Under the pieces are notes generated by a model. It ran no database searches. It was not told the origin of the DNA and saw only the letters and a program-made list of their open reading frames with translations. A stretch of 64,000 nt of DNA from Papio anubis (taxonomy: Eukaryota; Chordata; Mammalia; Primates; Cercopithecidae), in contig NC_044985.1 of assembly GCF_008728515.1 (NCBI RefSeq), forward strand, positions 82,002,155-82,066,154, given 5' to 3'. The translations under genes and the position numbers were made by a program. How positions within the stretch are numbered: the stretch's first letter is position 1; the number at the start of each line of letters is the position of its first letter. Positions 24,009-35,082 of this stretch are shown here, piece by piece.

Positions 24009-24529
24009 GTAGTCTGATTTAGGTTTCTGAAGGCAAAGGAGGAGAGTTCAAAAGTAGGAGGGATGGGGTATCATGCTACTTAAATGCTGTAAGAGGCAAA
24101 AGGGGCAAAAGGGAGTGCCAGTGGGAATACAGAAGCAGTAGGTAAGTGTTAAGAAGCAACCAGGTTTAGCATGGTCTCAAAGCTGCTCGGAGTAACTCAT
24201 TGTGCCCCACCATAGAAAAACATTTTATGGTCCTTTCATTGTTCCTTAAACCTGACCCCCTACCTCTTTTTCTGATTTCTGCTTATGATACCCTCTGGGT
24301 TTTTGTTTTGTTTTGTTTTACCATGGCTAGAAACTCCACAGTTTTTCTGGTCTCTTATGTTCCACCCCATCAACATAGCCAAATATGTGCCAAGACCTGA
24401 GGATTTAATGTGACACATCCATTCTTTATTCAGCCATCCTGCATCCTGTCTTTCCTTCCAGCGCTTCCTCATGTTCCAAAAATCTAGCCCCTAAAATGTT
24501 GCTAAATCGATCTACAGTGCAATCTTGCT
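24009..24529. other. Unassigned sequence
   Basis: No repeat or gene recognised in about 500 bp. Confidence 0.5.
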
Positions 24530-25040
24530 GATGGCCCTCCCTTGATGGCAGAATAAAGAATGAAATGGTTCAAGCTATATTTAGCTTGTCATTCAGGGTC
24601 CTCTGTGAGTGCTTGACTGTGATCATGATCAACTATTCTATTATTTCCTGCTACTCTTTCATGCTACTTTCAACCACTAAGCTGTAATACTCATCATTGA
24701 CCAAACAATCCCAACATTCTACACTTTCTTGGGATAATTTCTTTAGCTTGGAATTGTCATCTTATTATTTGTTTGAAATGCTACACATTCTTCATGACCC
24801 CCTTCAAATATCTTTTTCTTCATAGTGCTAATCTAACTCCTGTAGGTTAAGTAAGTGAGCTTTGCTTCTCTTTTAAATGCTTATGCAACAATTTTTATGG
24901 AACTTACCAGATTCGACTTTTTACAATTGCTACTTTTATCCATATCATTACCTTTATTTGACTTTAAACTGAACACCTGCTGAACTTTGTGTCTCAGAAG
25001 TAATGGTATTTCACACAAGTCAAATAAATGAATGAGAATT
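24530..25040 (+). repeat. L2-like LINE fragment, diverged
   Basis: The order of segments follows the L2 3' region: ggcagaataaagaatgaaat, tgctactctttcatgcta, acccccttcaaatatctttt, and a terminal caagtcaaataaatgaatga. Divergence is high. Confidence 0.5.
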
Positions 25041-25063
25041 GCATGAAGGAGTAGTTGGAAATA

Positions 25064-25458
25064 ACTGTCTTTCTACATGACTAGATAATGGACACAATTT
25101 CGTTGTAGAAACAAGTTTTTAAAAGTAGAACTGTATAAATTAAGAAAATACTATTGATAATGCTCAATAATTGATCCAAGTTTATCATCAAGAGAGTCAC
25201 AGCAATTAGAAATATTTCAGAGGCTGTGAAATACATTGAAACATATTTTTAAATGCCCAGCTTTCAGCTCAAGCTTTTTCCTTTCAGCTCAAGCAAGCCT
25301 ATGATGATCCAGGTCAGTCTGCAGGTGTGAGGCCTCGCCCCTCCTATCAGATTTAGCAACTCTGAGGATGGGGTGGGGTTGGTCTGGGTGGTAAAGCTCC
25401 TTTTTAGGACCCCAAAGAATCCATTCCCTAAGTTAATAAAGTAGTTTTACCCTCTCAT
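25064..25458 (+). repeat. Copy 2 of the ancient ~400-bp direct duplication
   Basis: Counterpart of 23458-24008 without the Alu monomer: ggggtggggttggt runs straight into ctgggtggtaaag. It also has its own short tandem duplication, ctttcagctcaagc at 25261-25274 and 25281-25294. Confidence 0.75.
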
Positions 25459-25470
25459 AAATATACGGCC

Positions 25471-25575
25471 TTGTGAAATCATTTTAGCACAGCAGACAAA
25501 AAGGGAATTATTTTGTTAAAATCTTCATAATTATTTTCCAAGGCTATAGTAACATAGTTTAGAGAAGTACTTTAA
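25471..25575 (+). repeat. Copy A of a young 105-bp direct duplication
   Basis: Starts ttgtgaaatcattttagcac and ends gaagtactttaa. It matches 26186-26290 at 102 of 105 positions with no gaps. Confidence 0.95.
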
Positions 25576-26121
25576 AAGTACATAATACCTGAAAAATCAC
25601 CTGAAAGAATACAATGTCTCCCCTTGCTCATCTCACAATTTCAAATGCCCTGCTAAGACTGATGTGCTGAAAGTGATTTACAATGATTTTTGCATTTTTT
25701 TATTACTGACTTACTACATTTGAAAACATCGATCCTTTATGTTTCTTTAAGGATTGTCTTAGTTTAGATTTTGTATTTTGGAGATTTCAATGCAAATGTC
25801 ATCCAAATAGTATTCTTTCTTACCAAAGTGGGCTACAAAGCATTTTGAGCTTTGTTTATGAAAAGTTTTATTCTCAATATGATTTAAAAAGGTAGAGATG
25901 AGAAAATGGCATTTAAGGCTGATAGAACAGTTTGAGCAAAGGTAAAAAATGTGATGGTCATGTGGAAGTTCAATTTCTATTTTTTTTTTTTTGTCACGGA
26001 TAAAATGGCAAAAATATAGGAATTCAAAATCAGGACATTGATTATCCCACATTAAAAAGCATAGACTTATAGGTGCCTGAGATCCTTGGAGGGTTTACCA
26101 GTTGGGAAATGAATTAATAAA

Positions 26122-26122
<1 letters not shown>
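25576..26122. other. Unassigned sequence between duplicated units
   Basis: No repeat family recognised. Contains a T14 run near 25980-25993. Confidence 0.5.

Positions 26123-26165
<43 letters not shown>
26123..26165. repeat. (CTAT)n tetranucleotide microsatellite
   Basis: About ten and a half uninterrupted ctat units, followed by a degenerate ctagatatatagagag. Likely polymorphic in length. Confidence 0.95.
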
Positions 26166-26166
<1 letters not shown>

Positions 26167-26185
26167 GATATATAGAGAGATTACA

Positions 26186-26290
26186 TTGTGAAATCATTTT
26201 AGCACAGCAGACAAAAAGGGAATTATTTTGTTAAAATTTTCATAATTATTTTCCAAGGCTATAGTAACATAGTCTAGAAAAGTACTTTAA
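26186..26290 (+). repeat. Copy B of the young 105-bp direct duplication
   Basis: Nearly identical to 25471-25575, with three substitutions. It lies 20 bp to the right of the (CTAT)n tract. Confidence 0.95.
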
Positions 26291-26419
26291 GTCTACTGTG
26301 ATGGGTTAGGCTAAGAGACAATAAATAGGAGAATGAGGAGGACTGGGGTTTGGAGATGTGGCAGAGGTAGACCAATATGGGTTCTTGATCCTCAAAGTAT
26401 TGGCACATCTTCTTCATAT

Positions 26420-27285
26420 TTCTAGTGTGGATGATAAGAAAGAACAGGGAAAAGGTGAGATGGGGAACACAGGAGGGTGAGAAGATGGAAATCTATAGGA
26501 GTTAATCCAGATTCTGTCATGGAATCTGAAATATGGACATTGATTGCTATGTAGAGAATTGGAAATTCAGATACAAAATTTAGGAGATAAGGGGATATAA
26601 ACGTAGATTTAAAAGTCATAGCATAGATCTGAACGTTGAAACCCAGGGAAAGAATAGACTTGGCCTGTGACCAGTTTGATCAGTGGTAGGAGGGGACCAA
26701 TCAGAGGTACTTTCCATTTTTCATCTTCAAAGCAATGGAAAGGGGTGGGTTTGCAAAGGGAGTAGCCTCTGATCCTTTTGTTACTTGGACGTGGAGCGGG
26801 TGGGATTCCTTTTGATACAGCTCTAGGAAGTCAGAGTGAGTCAGCTTTAGGTTCCCTGACTCCAGACCCTATTCTAATGCCTCATAGCCACATAGAAAAT
26901 TTATAGCAACAGAAAAAGGGATAGAACAAAAACCCCTGAAAGAACAGGTGGAAGAAGAGGAATCGATGATGCTCACTGAGAAAAAACACTTAGAGGCAGT
27001 ATAAGGGGTGGGAACAGCATATTTTCCTGTGGAAATGTATAAGGAACAAATCCGGGGCACACCTAGTTAGAGCAGTTAGGCCAGGAGAGCAGCAAAGAAA
27101 GTTCAAGTATGGAACTTAGAATGAGGACTGAAGAAAAAAAAAAAAAATCACTAGATTTTGCAATGATGAGACATGACAGGAAAGTGTGAGAGAATGGTTG
27201 CTTTTGCAAGGTGTGGCCAGAAGCCAGGTAGCAAGGGGAGTAGACAGGAGGAATTCATGCTCTTGGCTGTGAATGACTCATGTCG
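26420..27285 (-). repeat. L2 LINE, diverged, body segment
   Basis: Purine-rich antisense L2 order: ttggaaattcagatac, then ttaaaagtcatagcatag, tccggggcacacctagtt, and gaatgaggactgaag followed by cactagattttgcaatgatg. These track reversed L2 reverse-transcriptase-region sequence (gccctggggcactcc; gatgaggactgag; ggatttagcaaca). Boundaries are approximate. Confidence 0.6.
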
Positions 27286-28019
27286 AAGCATTCAACATTT
27301 TTTCCGTATATTTAAAAATTGTTAAATGTTCTCTTTCAGCTGTTTTTAGGCAGAAAATGAGTCAATTTCCTTTTTTTTAACCCCATAAAGAATGGTCTTA
27401 AAATATTTTAACAGTTTTGTGTGTGTGTGTATGTGTGTGTGTGTGTCTTTAAATCCTCCATACCTCATTTTACTTGTGAGCTATTATACATTAAAGAGGG
27501 CCCGATTAACTAAAGATCATAAGGCCATTTTTCCTTACTTGCCACTAGGTATAAAATTCCAGGAAAGCATTTACTTTCACACCTGCAGCCTTGCATGGCA
27601 GATTCACATTTAGTGCATTTCGTGTTCCCCTAACTTTCTTTTGACCTTTGCTCACATTATAATACCTTTCATAGGGTCTCTAAGTGTACATCAGGCATGA
27701 AAAATTGTTTACAATGGATCTTGAAAATGAGTTTAGTCTTAATCAACTTAATAGCCATTTTTAATGTGGCATGGTATAACCTAAATGTGTACCTATAAAA
27801 ACCATACAATTTAGAGATGGATTAGTCATCAAACTGGTCAAGTTAGAAAAAAAAAATTAAGGCTAACTTGGTCTTTCCTACTTATTCAGACCTTCCATAC
27901 ATGGGCTTATGAATCATAAAAGAAAAGGCCAACTGAGCTTGAATTCCATCTTTTTTAACTTAGTGATTTAGAGTATCTCATTCTTTCCTGATGTGTATGT
28001 GTGTGTGTGTGTGTGTATT
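27286..28019. other. Unassigned sequence with two (TG)n tracts
   Basis: (TG)n interrupted by one ta at 27417-27447 and a (TG)10-type tract at 27991-28017. Otherwise AT-rich DNA without recognised content. Confidence 0.6.
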
Positions 28020-28240
28020 TTGCCATCTACACTCTTAAGTTTCAGAGCACTTTTTGTACATCCTCTCTGATTTCATTCTCTACCCAGGATTATTTTTAGT
28101 TATGTGCATATTATCTTCCCTTCTTTGTTATAAACTCCCTTAGAGGACAGGTCACTGTTTTGCTTTCTCTGCGGCCTCTGTAACATTCAGCCTCGTGCTT
28201 TTCTCCAAGAACATACTCAAAAAAGAGTTGTTAAAAGAAA
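28020..28240 (+). repeat. L2 3'-end-like fragment, very diverged
   Basis: ttataaactcccttagagga and gtcactgttttgctttctct resemble the L2 stretch that precedes its 3' end. Weak call. Confidence 0.35.
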
Positions 28241-28424
28241 TAACCCATTATTTCTTTAACATTACAGTTAAATGTTACCAGTAACATTACAGTGTTCTTT
28301 GTCTCTATTTTGCATGTCTAATTGAGATGTATTGATCCTTAAGGATGCTGAAGTTGTCTTTGTTATCTTTTCATCTGCACATAATGTATTGCCTTGCCCC
28401 TGGTGGGTGCATCCTTCATGAAAC

Positions 28425-28530
28425 AATGTGTAACTGCTATGTGCAAGGCACTGTGCTGGGCACTCAGATGCACAAAATAAAAACAAGTGATTACTGCTGG
28501 GTCAGTGCAAGGCATGGGGCCAGCACATTT
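28425..28530 (-). repeat. L2 3'-end-like fragment
   Basis: gctatgtgcaaggcactgtg then ctgggcactcagatgcac is the reversed L2 terminal signature (tatgtgccaggcactgtg, ctaggcgctggggatac). Confidence 0.45.
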
Positions 28531-28799
28531 TCCTGAGGAGATGTTGGGGTGTGATGGGATCTGAAGGAATATGGAGCATGTTGTGGAGGCACAGTTTATA
28601 AAATGCCGAAATGTTTGGGATCTTGAAAGCTAGCCTAAGTATAGACCTAATTCTATAGACAAAAATACTTAATTTGATTATTATTTTCTTTTGACATTAC
28701 ATGTATGTTGATTTCCAAATATCTTTTAGCATAGAGACTGTGGTAGAGATTGGACATTTTCTCATTCCAACATTCATTCTTTCTTTGCTTCTTAGGAGC
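28531..28799. other. Unassigned sequence
   Basis: Nothing recognised. Confidence 0.5.
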
Positions 28800-29215
28800 A
28801 GAACCCTGACTTTTAGCTAGACACTTGGCCAGCTGAAACAAAAGTCTATCTATCCCATTCTCCTGCATTTAGGTGTAACCATGCAACATAGTTCTGACCT
28901 ATAAGATGTAAGTGGAGGTAGTATGAGATTTCTGGGAAGGCTAACTGAAGAGAGCTGTCTCAGCTGAAAGGGACAAGTCTTTGGCATTTCTGTCTTTCTC
29001 TTTTATTCTGCTTGTAACGCCAAGGTGATGGCTGGAGCTTCAGAAGCCATCTTATACTATGCAGCAATTGGATGATATAATTCGTGGCCTAGAATGCTGA
29101 GACAGAAAGATAGAAGTCTGGGTCCCTGATGGAGCTGACCTACCAATCCTTGGCTGCTAATTTCTGCATTTCCTCATGTGAGAGAGAAAGAAACTTGAAT
29201 ATTGGATAAGTTTCA
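28800..29215 (+). repeat. MaLR/MLT1-like LTR remnant (tentative)
   Basis: The string agaagtctgggtccctgatg followed later by tcatgtgagagagaaagaaa and cttgaatattgga resembles the 3' part of old mammalian LTRs. I cannot name the subfamily; it could be another mammal-wide repeat. Confidence 0.4.
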
Positions 29216-29489
29216 CTTATTTTAGGATTGCCAGTGAATGTGCCCAAATCTAACCCTCACTAGCACAATGGCTATTTAAAGCATTTTGTATTAATCCCCT
29301 TTGGGACATAGAAAAATACTATAGACATACCAGGTCCTCTTAAGGGATTAAGATATTTAATTTCTTGTCAGTTAAAACATGCTGAGTGAGAATGTTATCA
29401 TTCCCAAGAGTGTTATCTTTGGCTATAGAAAAAGGACTCATTGTAAAATATCATTTCTTAGTTCTTGAACTTAAGTAGTGCCTTGTGAT
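29216..29489. other. Unassigned sequence
   Basis: Nothing recognised. Confidence 0.5.
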
Positions 29490-29665
29490 GAAGCCTATAC
29501 CTGTAGTAAAGAGTAGATAGCAGTTTGATTCCTTTCCCAGAGGTATGACATGGACAACTCATCTCTTTTGTGAAAAAGGGGCTGCATCTACTGTCTGATT
29601 GATTGTGAATATTAAATGATTAAATGAGGTAACATAAGAAGTGACATATGTTAGTTCTTATTTTC
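29490..29665 (+). repeat. MIR-like SINE
   Basis: tgacatggacaactcatc, then gtgaaaaaggggctgcat, then gattaaatgaggtaacata keeps the MIR order (gtgaccttgggcaagt; taaaatggggataat; gattaaatgagataata). Diverged. Confidence 0.5.
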
Positions 29666-30872
29666 TCCTTGCCTTTCTCTAAGAACAAGAAGTTGGAAAA
29701 TTATGAAATAAGCCAGGCTGATCCGGAGAACTAAAAGAGGCATTTTGCTTAAGCATTGCTATTCATATTTTTCTTGGTATTAGTTTTGCACCTGTTGCCA
29801 AAAGTCAGATACTTGAACCCTCAGAATATCTCTGCTTACTTGCCTCCTATGCTGTATTATAGAAAATGTTTACCTTGAAAATTGTCACTAAATTAGATAT
29901 GCTCTGATTATCACACATTATATAAACTGATTGTTTTCCTTTTTTTTCTTAAAACTCAAAATGATTCAATGTCAGTACAATCAGGTTCTTCTTAACATAC
30001 TGTCATTAATACTGATTACTAAGCTGTTTTCTTAACTAGCTTTCATCTGATTCCATATGGAATTGTAAATGGTATAGCTGTTTTATTGGTATTTAACTTT
30101 TATATAATATGTATTAGGATCTTGTGAATTTTTAAGTTTTATCTTACAGTCCCAATTTTGTAATTTAATGCAAACACAATGTCTTATTAAATTCTTTTCT
30201 AGAAGTTTTCAGAAGTATATATTTTTTCTTAGGATTTTAAATTCATCTGGCTGTCATTATAACAGGTGGCAATAGAGAAGACAGTCATTTAAAATTTATT
30301 ATTCATCATATATTTAATTAGAAATTAATTAATTTTTATAAATCAGAAAAATAGAGCAGAGTCTGGTACAGATTAGAAAACTAGAGGATGATATGAATAA
30401 TCAACATATGGGTTTCAAAAGAGATCTTCATTAATCATTAGCAACTGTTATAAATATTTTAGATTTTTATTAAAGATCTGATGCCAAACATTTTTAAATT
30501 TGCATGTTGAGGAGTGAGAGAATGGTGCTTGAGAAATGTTTCATAAAATAAATTTAGAGTCAGCTAGAATTTCAGAACTGAACTTATAAATTAAAGTTTT
30601 GTTCACTTGATCAGTAGTGGAATGTATCATGTAAATAATTGACACAACTAGGTATAAACATCATTTCTGAAATCTTGGTTTGATTTTATTCTAAATATGC
30701 TGTAAGCTTTGTTGCTAAATGTAGATTAATAGGGTATATAAATTTGTCTTCAAAACTTGTCACAAAATGTCTGTTATATGATGTTAACTTATTTAAATAG
30801 TTGTGAGACATTTTCATTTTAAGGTGACTATTAAGAAAATATTTGGAGGATGATCACTGTCAGAAAAAACAG
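29666..30872. other. Unassigned AT-rich sequence
   Basis: About 1.2 kb of very AT-rich DNA with no repeat family or coding frame recognised. Confidence 0.5.
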
Positions 30873-31039
30873 ATCCTTTCCTTTTTCCTTTCCTTTCTTT
30901 TCCTTTCCTTTCCTTTCCTTTCCTTTCCTTTTCTTTCCTTCTCCCCTTTCCCCTTTTTCCTTTCCCTTTTCCCCTTTCTGTTTTCCCCCTTCCCTTTTCC
31001 TCTTTGCCCTTTTCCCTTTCCACTTCCCTTCCCTTCTTT
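30873..31039. repeat. (CCTTT)n pyrimidine tract, probably an Alu tail
   Basis: Regular cctttt/ccttt units to about 30945, then irregular C/T runs. It directly precedes an Alu fragment in reverse orientation, so on the minus strand it is a (GGAAA)n purine tail of that Alu. The strand bias produces spurious open frames on both strands. Confidence 0.85.
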
Positions 31040-31122
31040 TTTTCTAGATGAGGTCTGACCATGTGGCCAGGCTGATCTTGAACTCCTGACCTCAAGTGAT
31101 CCTCCCACCTCTGCCTCCCAAA
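31040..31122 (-). repeat. Alu monomer fragment
   Basis: gaccatgtggccaggctgat, cttgaactcctgacctcaag, then cacctctgcctcccaaa: reverse left-monomer Alu, truncated before the gggattacagg block. Confidence 0.8.
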
Positions 31123-31139
31123 AACACTTTTCATGATCA

Positions 31140-31945
31140 CTGGCTTCTACTTATTTTCTCTAACTTCCCTCACACAGTACTCAATCATCATGTGCTCCCT
31201 ATGTTTGCCCTAAACAATGGGTCTTTCTCTTTCCTCTGCTTTGCAAATGGTGGTCCCTCTGGCCACAATTGCCTCTCTCCCATTTCTCACTCAGCCTGCC
31301 TTTGGCTGGTTAAACCCTATTCTCCTTTAATATCAGCTAAGAGATTAGATCTTCTTCGAGACTACATGGGATACCCCAGCCCAGGGTAGGAGTCTTGCCT
31401 GTGTGTAAGGTGCTGTACTCTACTGTAATTGTCTTTCTAAATCCACCTCTAGACTGTAAGCCCCTGAGGGAAGGCCCTGGGCTTTGCTACCATAGTGCTA
31501 AGGTCTGTTTGTGTCCCCCTAAAATTTGTATGTTGAAATCTTCACACACCCAAGGTGATGGTATTGGGAGATGTGGCCTTTGGGAGGTGATGAAGTCAGG
31601 AGGGCTGTGCCCTCATGAATGGGATTAGAGGCTTTATAAAAGCGGCCTGAGAAAGCTCTTTGGTCCCTTACACTGTGTGAGGTTACAGGGGAAAAAATGC
31701 CATCTGTGAACTGGGAAGCAGTTCCTCACCAAGTCTTTGGCACCCTGATCTTGAACTTCTCAGACTTGAGAACTGGGAGAAATACATTTCTGTTGCTTAT
31801 AAGCCACCCGGTCTATGTTTTATTTATTTATTTATTTAAAATTTTTTTCATGGCCTGAATGGACTTAGATACACAGCAAACCTTTTACCAGGAGGCTGAC
31901 ACATAGTAGGCAATCAATAAGTATAATAGATGAATGAAAATGAAG
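31140..31945 (+). repeat. L2 3' end, split by a MaLR LTR
   Basis: Left part 31140-31494 carries the L2 3' signature (tactgtaattgtctttct, ctagactgtaagcccctgag). The right part 31874-31945 resumes with ggctgacacatagtaggc, aatcaataagtataat and agatgaatgaa, the L2 terminus. The two parts join in order if the LTR is removed. Confidence 0.75.
31495..31873 (+). repeat. MaLR-class LTR (MLT1-like) inserted in L2
   Basis: Starts tgctaaggtctgtttgtgtc, with tgatggtattgggagatg, ccctcatgaatgggattaga, ttataagccacccggtctat and a diverged end ggacttagataca. A (TTTA)5 tract is inserted near the 3' end (31818-31842). The L2 must be older than this LTR. Confidence 0.75.
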
Positions 31946-33907
31946 AAAATGGTTCATACTCTGCTTGAATGTATGTATTGCATGTAAAACGCTAGCTCTG
32001 ACCACATTTGTTCCTTGTTATTGAACTGTATCGCAGCATGACCAATTTGATTATAACCACCTTTAAGAATAAAGGCAGGCTATTGCTTGATTTATTTAGT
32101 CACAGTTTTGGTGCCAGTTGTGAAGATGGCTATAATGGTCCGAATGACACCCACATAGCATTATGTTTTGTCTGTTTCATTTCCATTTAGATAAGACAAA
32201 ATCAAGATATATTAGTAAAAATACATAATTTTCAAGGTTAAGAGCAATACTACTATTTAAATATTAATATTAGTTCAATAAATATTAATTCAAATTGTTT
32301 TAATGACCGGTGGAATACTTTTTAAAAGATTTAAATAGAAGAAGTTGACAGCAGGATAATTTACATGGTTTCAATAAAAATTTAAAAGCACACCTTATCT
32401 CAGCATTATCACTATTTTAAAAATCAGATTTACAGATATTTAATTGCATTTAAACTTGGGCCAAATGCAGGAGACTAAACATACCACAGAGAAATTACTG
32501 GATTTTCTTTTCAAAGTTTAGAGTGGCTTTCTCTCCTTTCTATATTTATCCTTCAACAGTAATAATAAAATGAATTGGAGGAGTTGAACCATGTAATAAT
32601 CACTCCTTCATGGTTCCATTTAACTACCCTGTCATCTAGGCCTGTCTCCAGCCCAGACAGGCTGGGCACATTTTCAAGCTGCCAGGACACCAGGTGGGAC
32701 ACCAAAGTGGCAAGGCCACCAGGAGTGACAATCAAGCCCAATACATGAAATCTGCAGCTGGACCCAGACACATCCTCAGGAACTTCTGTATTTGTGGAAA
32801 ATTTTGGAGGCGACTCTTCAACTCATTTAAAAAAAAATTTTTTTCCCACTCTTTGTACGTCCCTCACCCAACTCTGCCTGTGTTTATTTCCTTTACATTT
32901 TATTTTCTTCTCTCTTTGCTTCAATTTCCTAAAATTTGCCTTATCTATACTGCATTATTGCTTCATAGTTAAGGATGTATCATTTCTGCCTTAGATAAAC
33001 AAAGATATCTATTGTATATCATAATGACTACAGATAAAAACAGTATCTTATACTTGAAAATTGCAAAAAACTAAAAGTAGATTTTAAATGTTCTCATCAC
33101 AAAAAAAGCATGTGAAGTAATTCATATGTTAATTATTCAACTTAGCCATTTTACAATATATACATATATCAAAACATCATGTTATATACCATAAATATAT
33201 ATAATTTTTGTCCATTAAAAATTTTTTTTTAAAAGATGAGCAACCTGCCATTTATAGACTGCAGAGTTGAAGACAGAGCCTACAGCCGGGAAGTTTCAGA
33301 AAATTTTCAGAAGAAAGAAATAAGCCTATTAGAATACAGAAATAATTCTACCGATCACTCCTTCACACTAGCTCACTCTATATTTTGTTCTGAGAAACTG
33401 CTCCATGGCAAGAGAGGCTGGGGTCAGACCAATTGCTGAAGACCTTAGGTGAAGGCACCAGCAGTTGCTGCTGCAGGGAACATGCTTTGGGAGCAGGCGT
33501 ACCAGGTTTGTGACAGAGTACAAAGTGAGGAATCAGAGACAGGGACCAGGAGAGGAATTTCCAGTCTGGCTCATACTGTAGCAAGAATGGGCCCCTCCAA
33601 CTCTTTTGTAGAGCAGGAGTTGGAAAGGAAACCCAGGAAGTATGTTTGGTCATCTGCTCTCTGCCAGTGCAGTACTCCTACAGATTTAACATGCACCACC
33701 CCCAACCCAGGAGCGGCTTCTCCTACTCCATTGCGCCTGGGAATTTCAAGGCTATTTTAATGGGACTGAATATTTTGTCTCTCTCTGACATAACACAGGG
33801 GTCAATCAATTGCTCTGCCCCTAGTTCCTCAAGCCAGTGCTGTTAGGTCCCATTTACCATTGCATGCTATATTTTAGTTATGTCAATTCTGACCTTTAGG
33901 GTACAGA
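31946..33907. other. Unassigned sequence
   Basis: About 2 kb with no recognised repeat. 33240-33860 is richer in G+C than its surroundings and has two overlapping plus-strand open frames (33449-33760 and 33646-33846), without family resemblance. Confidence 0.5.
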
Positions 33908-34020
33908 GAATGGTGGTTGAGGGGGAGACAAAAAAAGGAGGACAGGAAGGAGAGGGAAGAAGAGGGAAGTGTGAGAAGGGGAAGAATAAGGGGAGAGAGA
34001 AAGAAGGAGGAGAAGGAGCT
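33908..34020. repeat. (GA)-rich purine tract
   Basis: Nearly pure A/G on the plus strand (gagggggagac, ggaaggagagggaagaagag, ggaggagaaggagc). Low complexity. Confidence 0.85.
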
Positions 34021-34079
34021 CTTAACATCAGGGAAGTAACAAAAAACACATTGTATATTTTCTCATTAAAAAAAATCTC

Positions 34080-34192
34080 AGTGTGCATATGTGTGTGTGT
34101 ATACATACATACATATATATACACACACATACTGAGACACACATATATGTGTATGTTTATATATTATATAATATACATACACAAACACACAA
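34080..34192. repeat. Compound TG/TA/CA microsatellite with inverted symmetry
   Basis: atgtgtgtgtgtata (34089-34103) faces tatacacacacat (34118-34130) across a (TACA)n spacer. Further AT and CA runs follow to 34192. Confidence 0.85.
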
Positions 34193-35082
34193 TTGTTTTA
34201 AAAGCAGTTTTTAAATATTTAAATTCTTCTTGAGGCTTCCTTTTTTCTCTTCAAGAATAAAAATCTTTTGCTCCTTTGATAAACAGATAGTCCATAATTT
34301 GAACAGATAGCTAGTGAAAAAATAAGTTCATATTCCTCAAAGAGGAGACAGAGAAATTAAAGTGGCACAATTTTTGATTGGGTGCGTTGCATTTTCTATT
34401 TTCTCCGTAACTCTAATTCTGGGCCTGATTCTGGTATCTTTTTCAGAGAAACTACCACTTCCTTTTGTTCGAGAAAAGAACTATTAGTTTGTTATTAAGA
34501 AACAAAACGAAACCCATACCTCCCCCATCACATTTGTTATTGTATATTTTTGAAGATCCCCTTTTCCCTTCTCTCCATCATAGCCATCACTGCTGCTGTG
34601 TCGGATCCTATTGCTTCCCTCTGGCCCCTTGGGATTGGGGTGCAAGAGAGGTTGTGGGAGGGCAGTGACACAGGGAAGGGTTACTCTAGCTGGGACTCTT
34701 CAGTGCTATAGTTTGTTTCTCTATCTTCCTATTGCAGTCCCAACATGGTTGGGAAATACGCTTGTCTTTGACAAATGAAAAAGCTATGCATTCCCATTGA
34801 AAACTTCACCAGATAGGATGAGGTTGATGAGTTCAAAGGTCCTCTTCTCCTTCATCGCCAGCCCGTGAAAATGAAACTGTTTCAGAGACAGATCATCCAC
34901 TAGGACTTTTCCTCAGTGCACGGACACTATGGTGCATTTCTTATGAAAGTTTCGCCAAGCCCATCTGTGACTATTTTCACGAGCCTGTAGGACATGCACA
35001 GACATGAGCAGAAAATTCAGGAAGGACACATTAGAGATAGGATTCTATTTTTTAAAACACTCTCTCAGACTGAGCCAAGTGT
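34193..35082. other. Unassigned sequence with a CpG-retaining patch
   Basis: No repeat recognised. 34840-34990 holds five CpGs in about 130 bp in an otherwise CpG-depleted region, next to a DR1-like agttcaaaggtcc (34830-34842). Confidence 0.5.

Noticed and set aside
26123..26165. Regular tetranucleotide array as a CRISPR-like array
   Set aside because: Four-base units without spacers; a plain microsatellite in a primate genome.
30814..31140. Lys/Glu/Gly-rich minus-strand frames of 82-108 codons
   Set aside because: Translations of the (GGAAA)n tract and the adjoining Alu fragment.
33449..33846. Two plus-strand frames in a GC-richer unique patch
   Set aside because: They overlap in different phases, lack recognisable domains, and there is no splice or promoter evidence; kept only as a note in the unassigned stretch.
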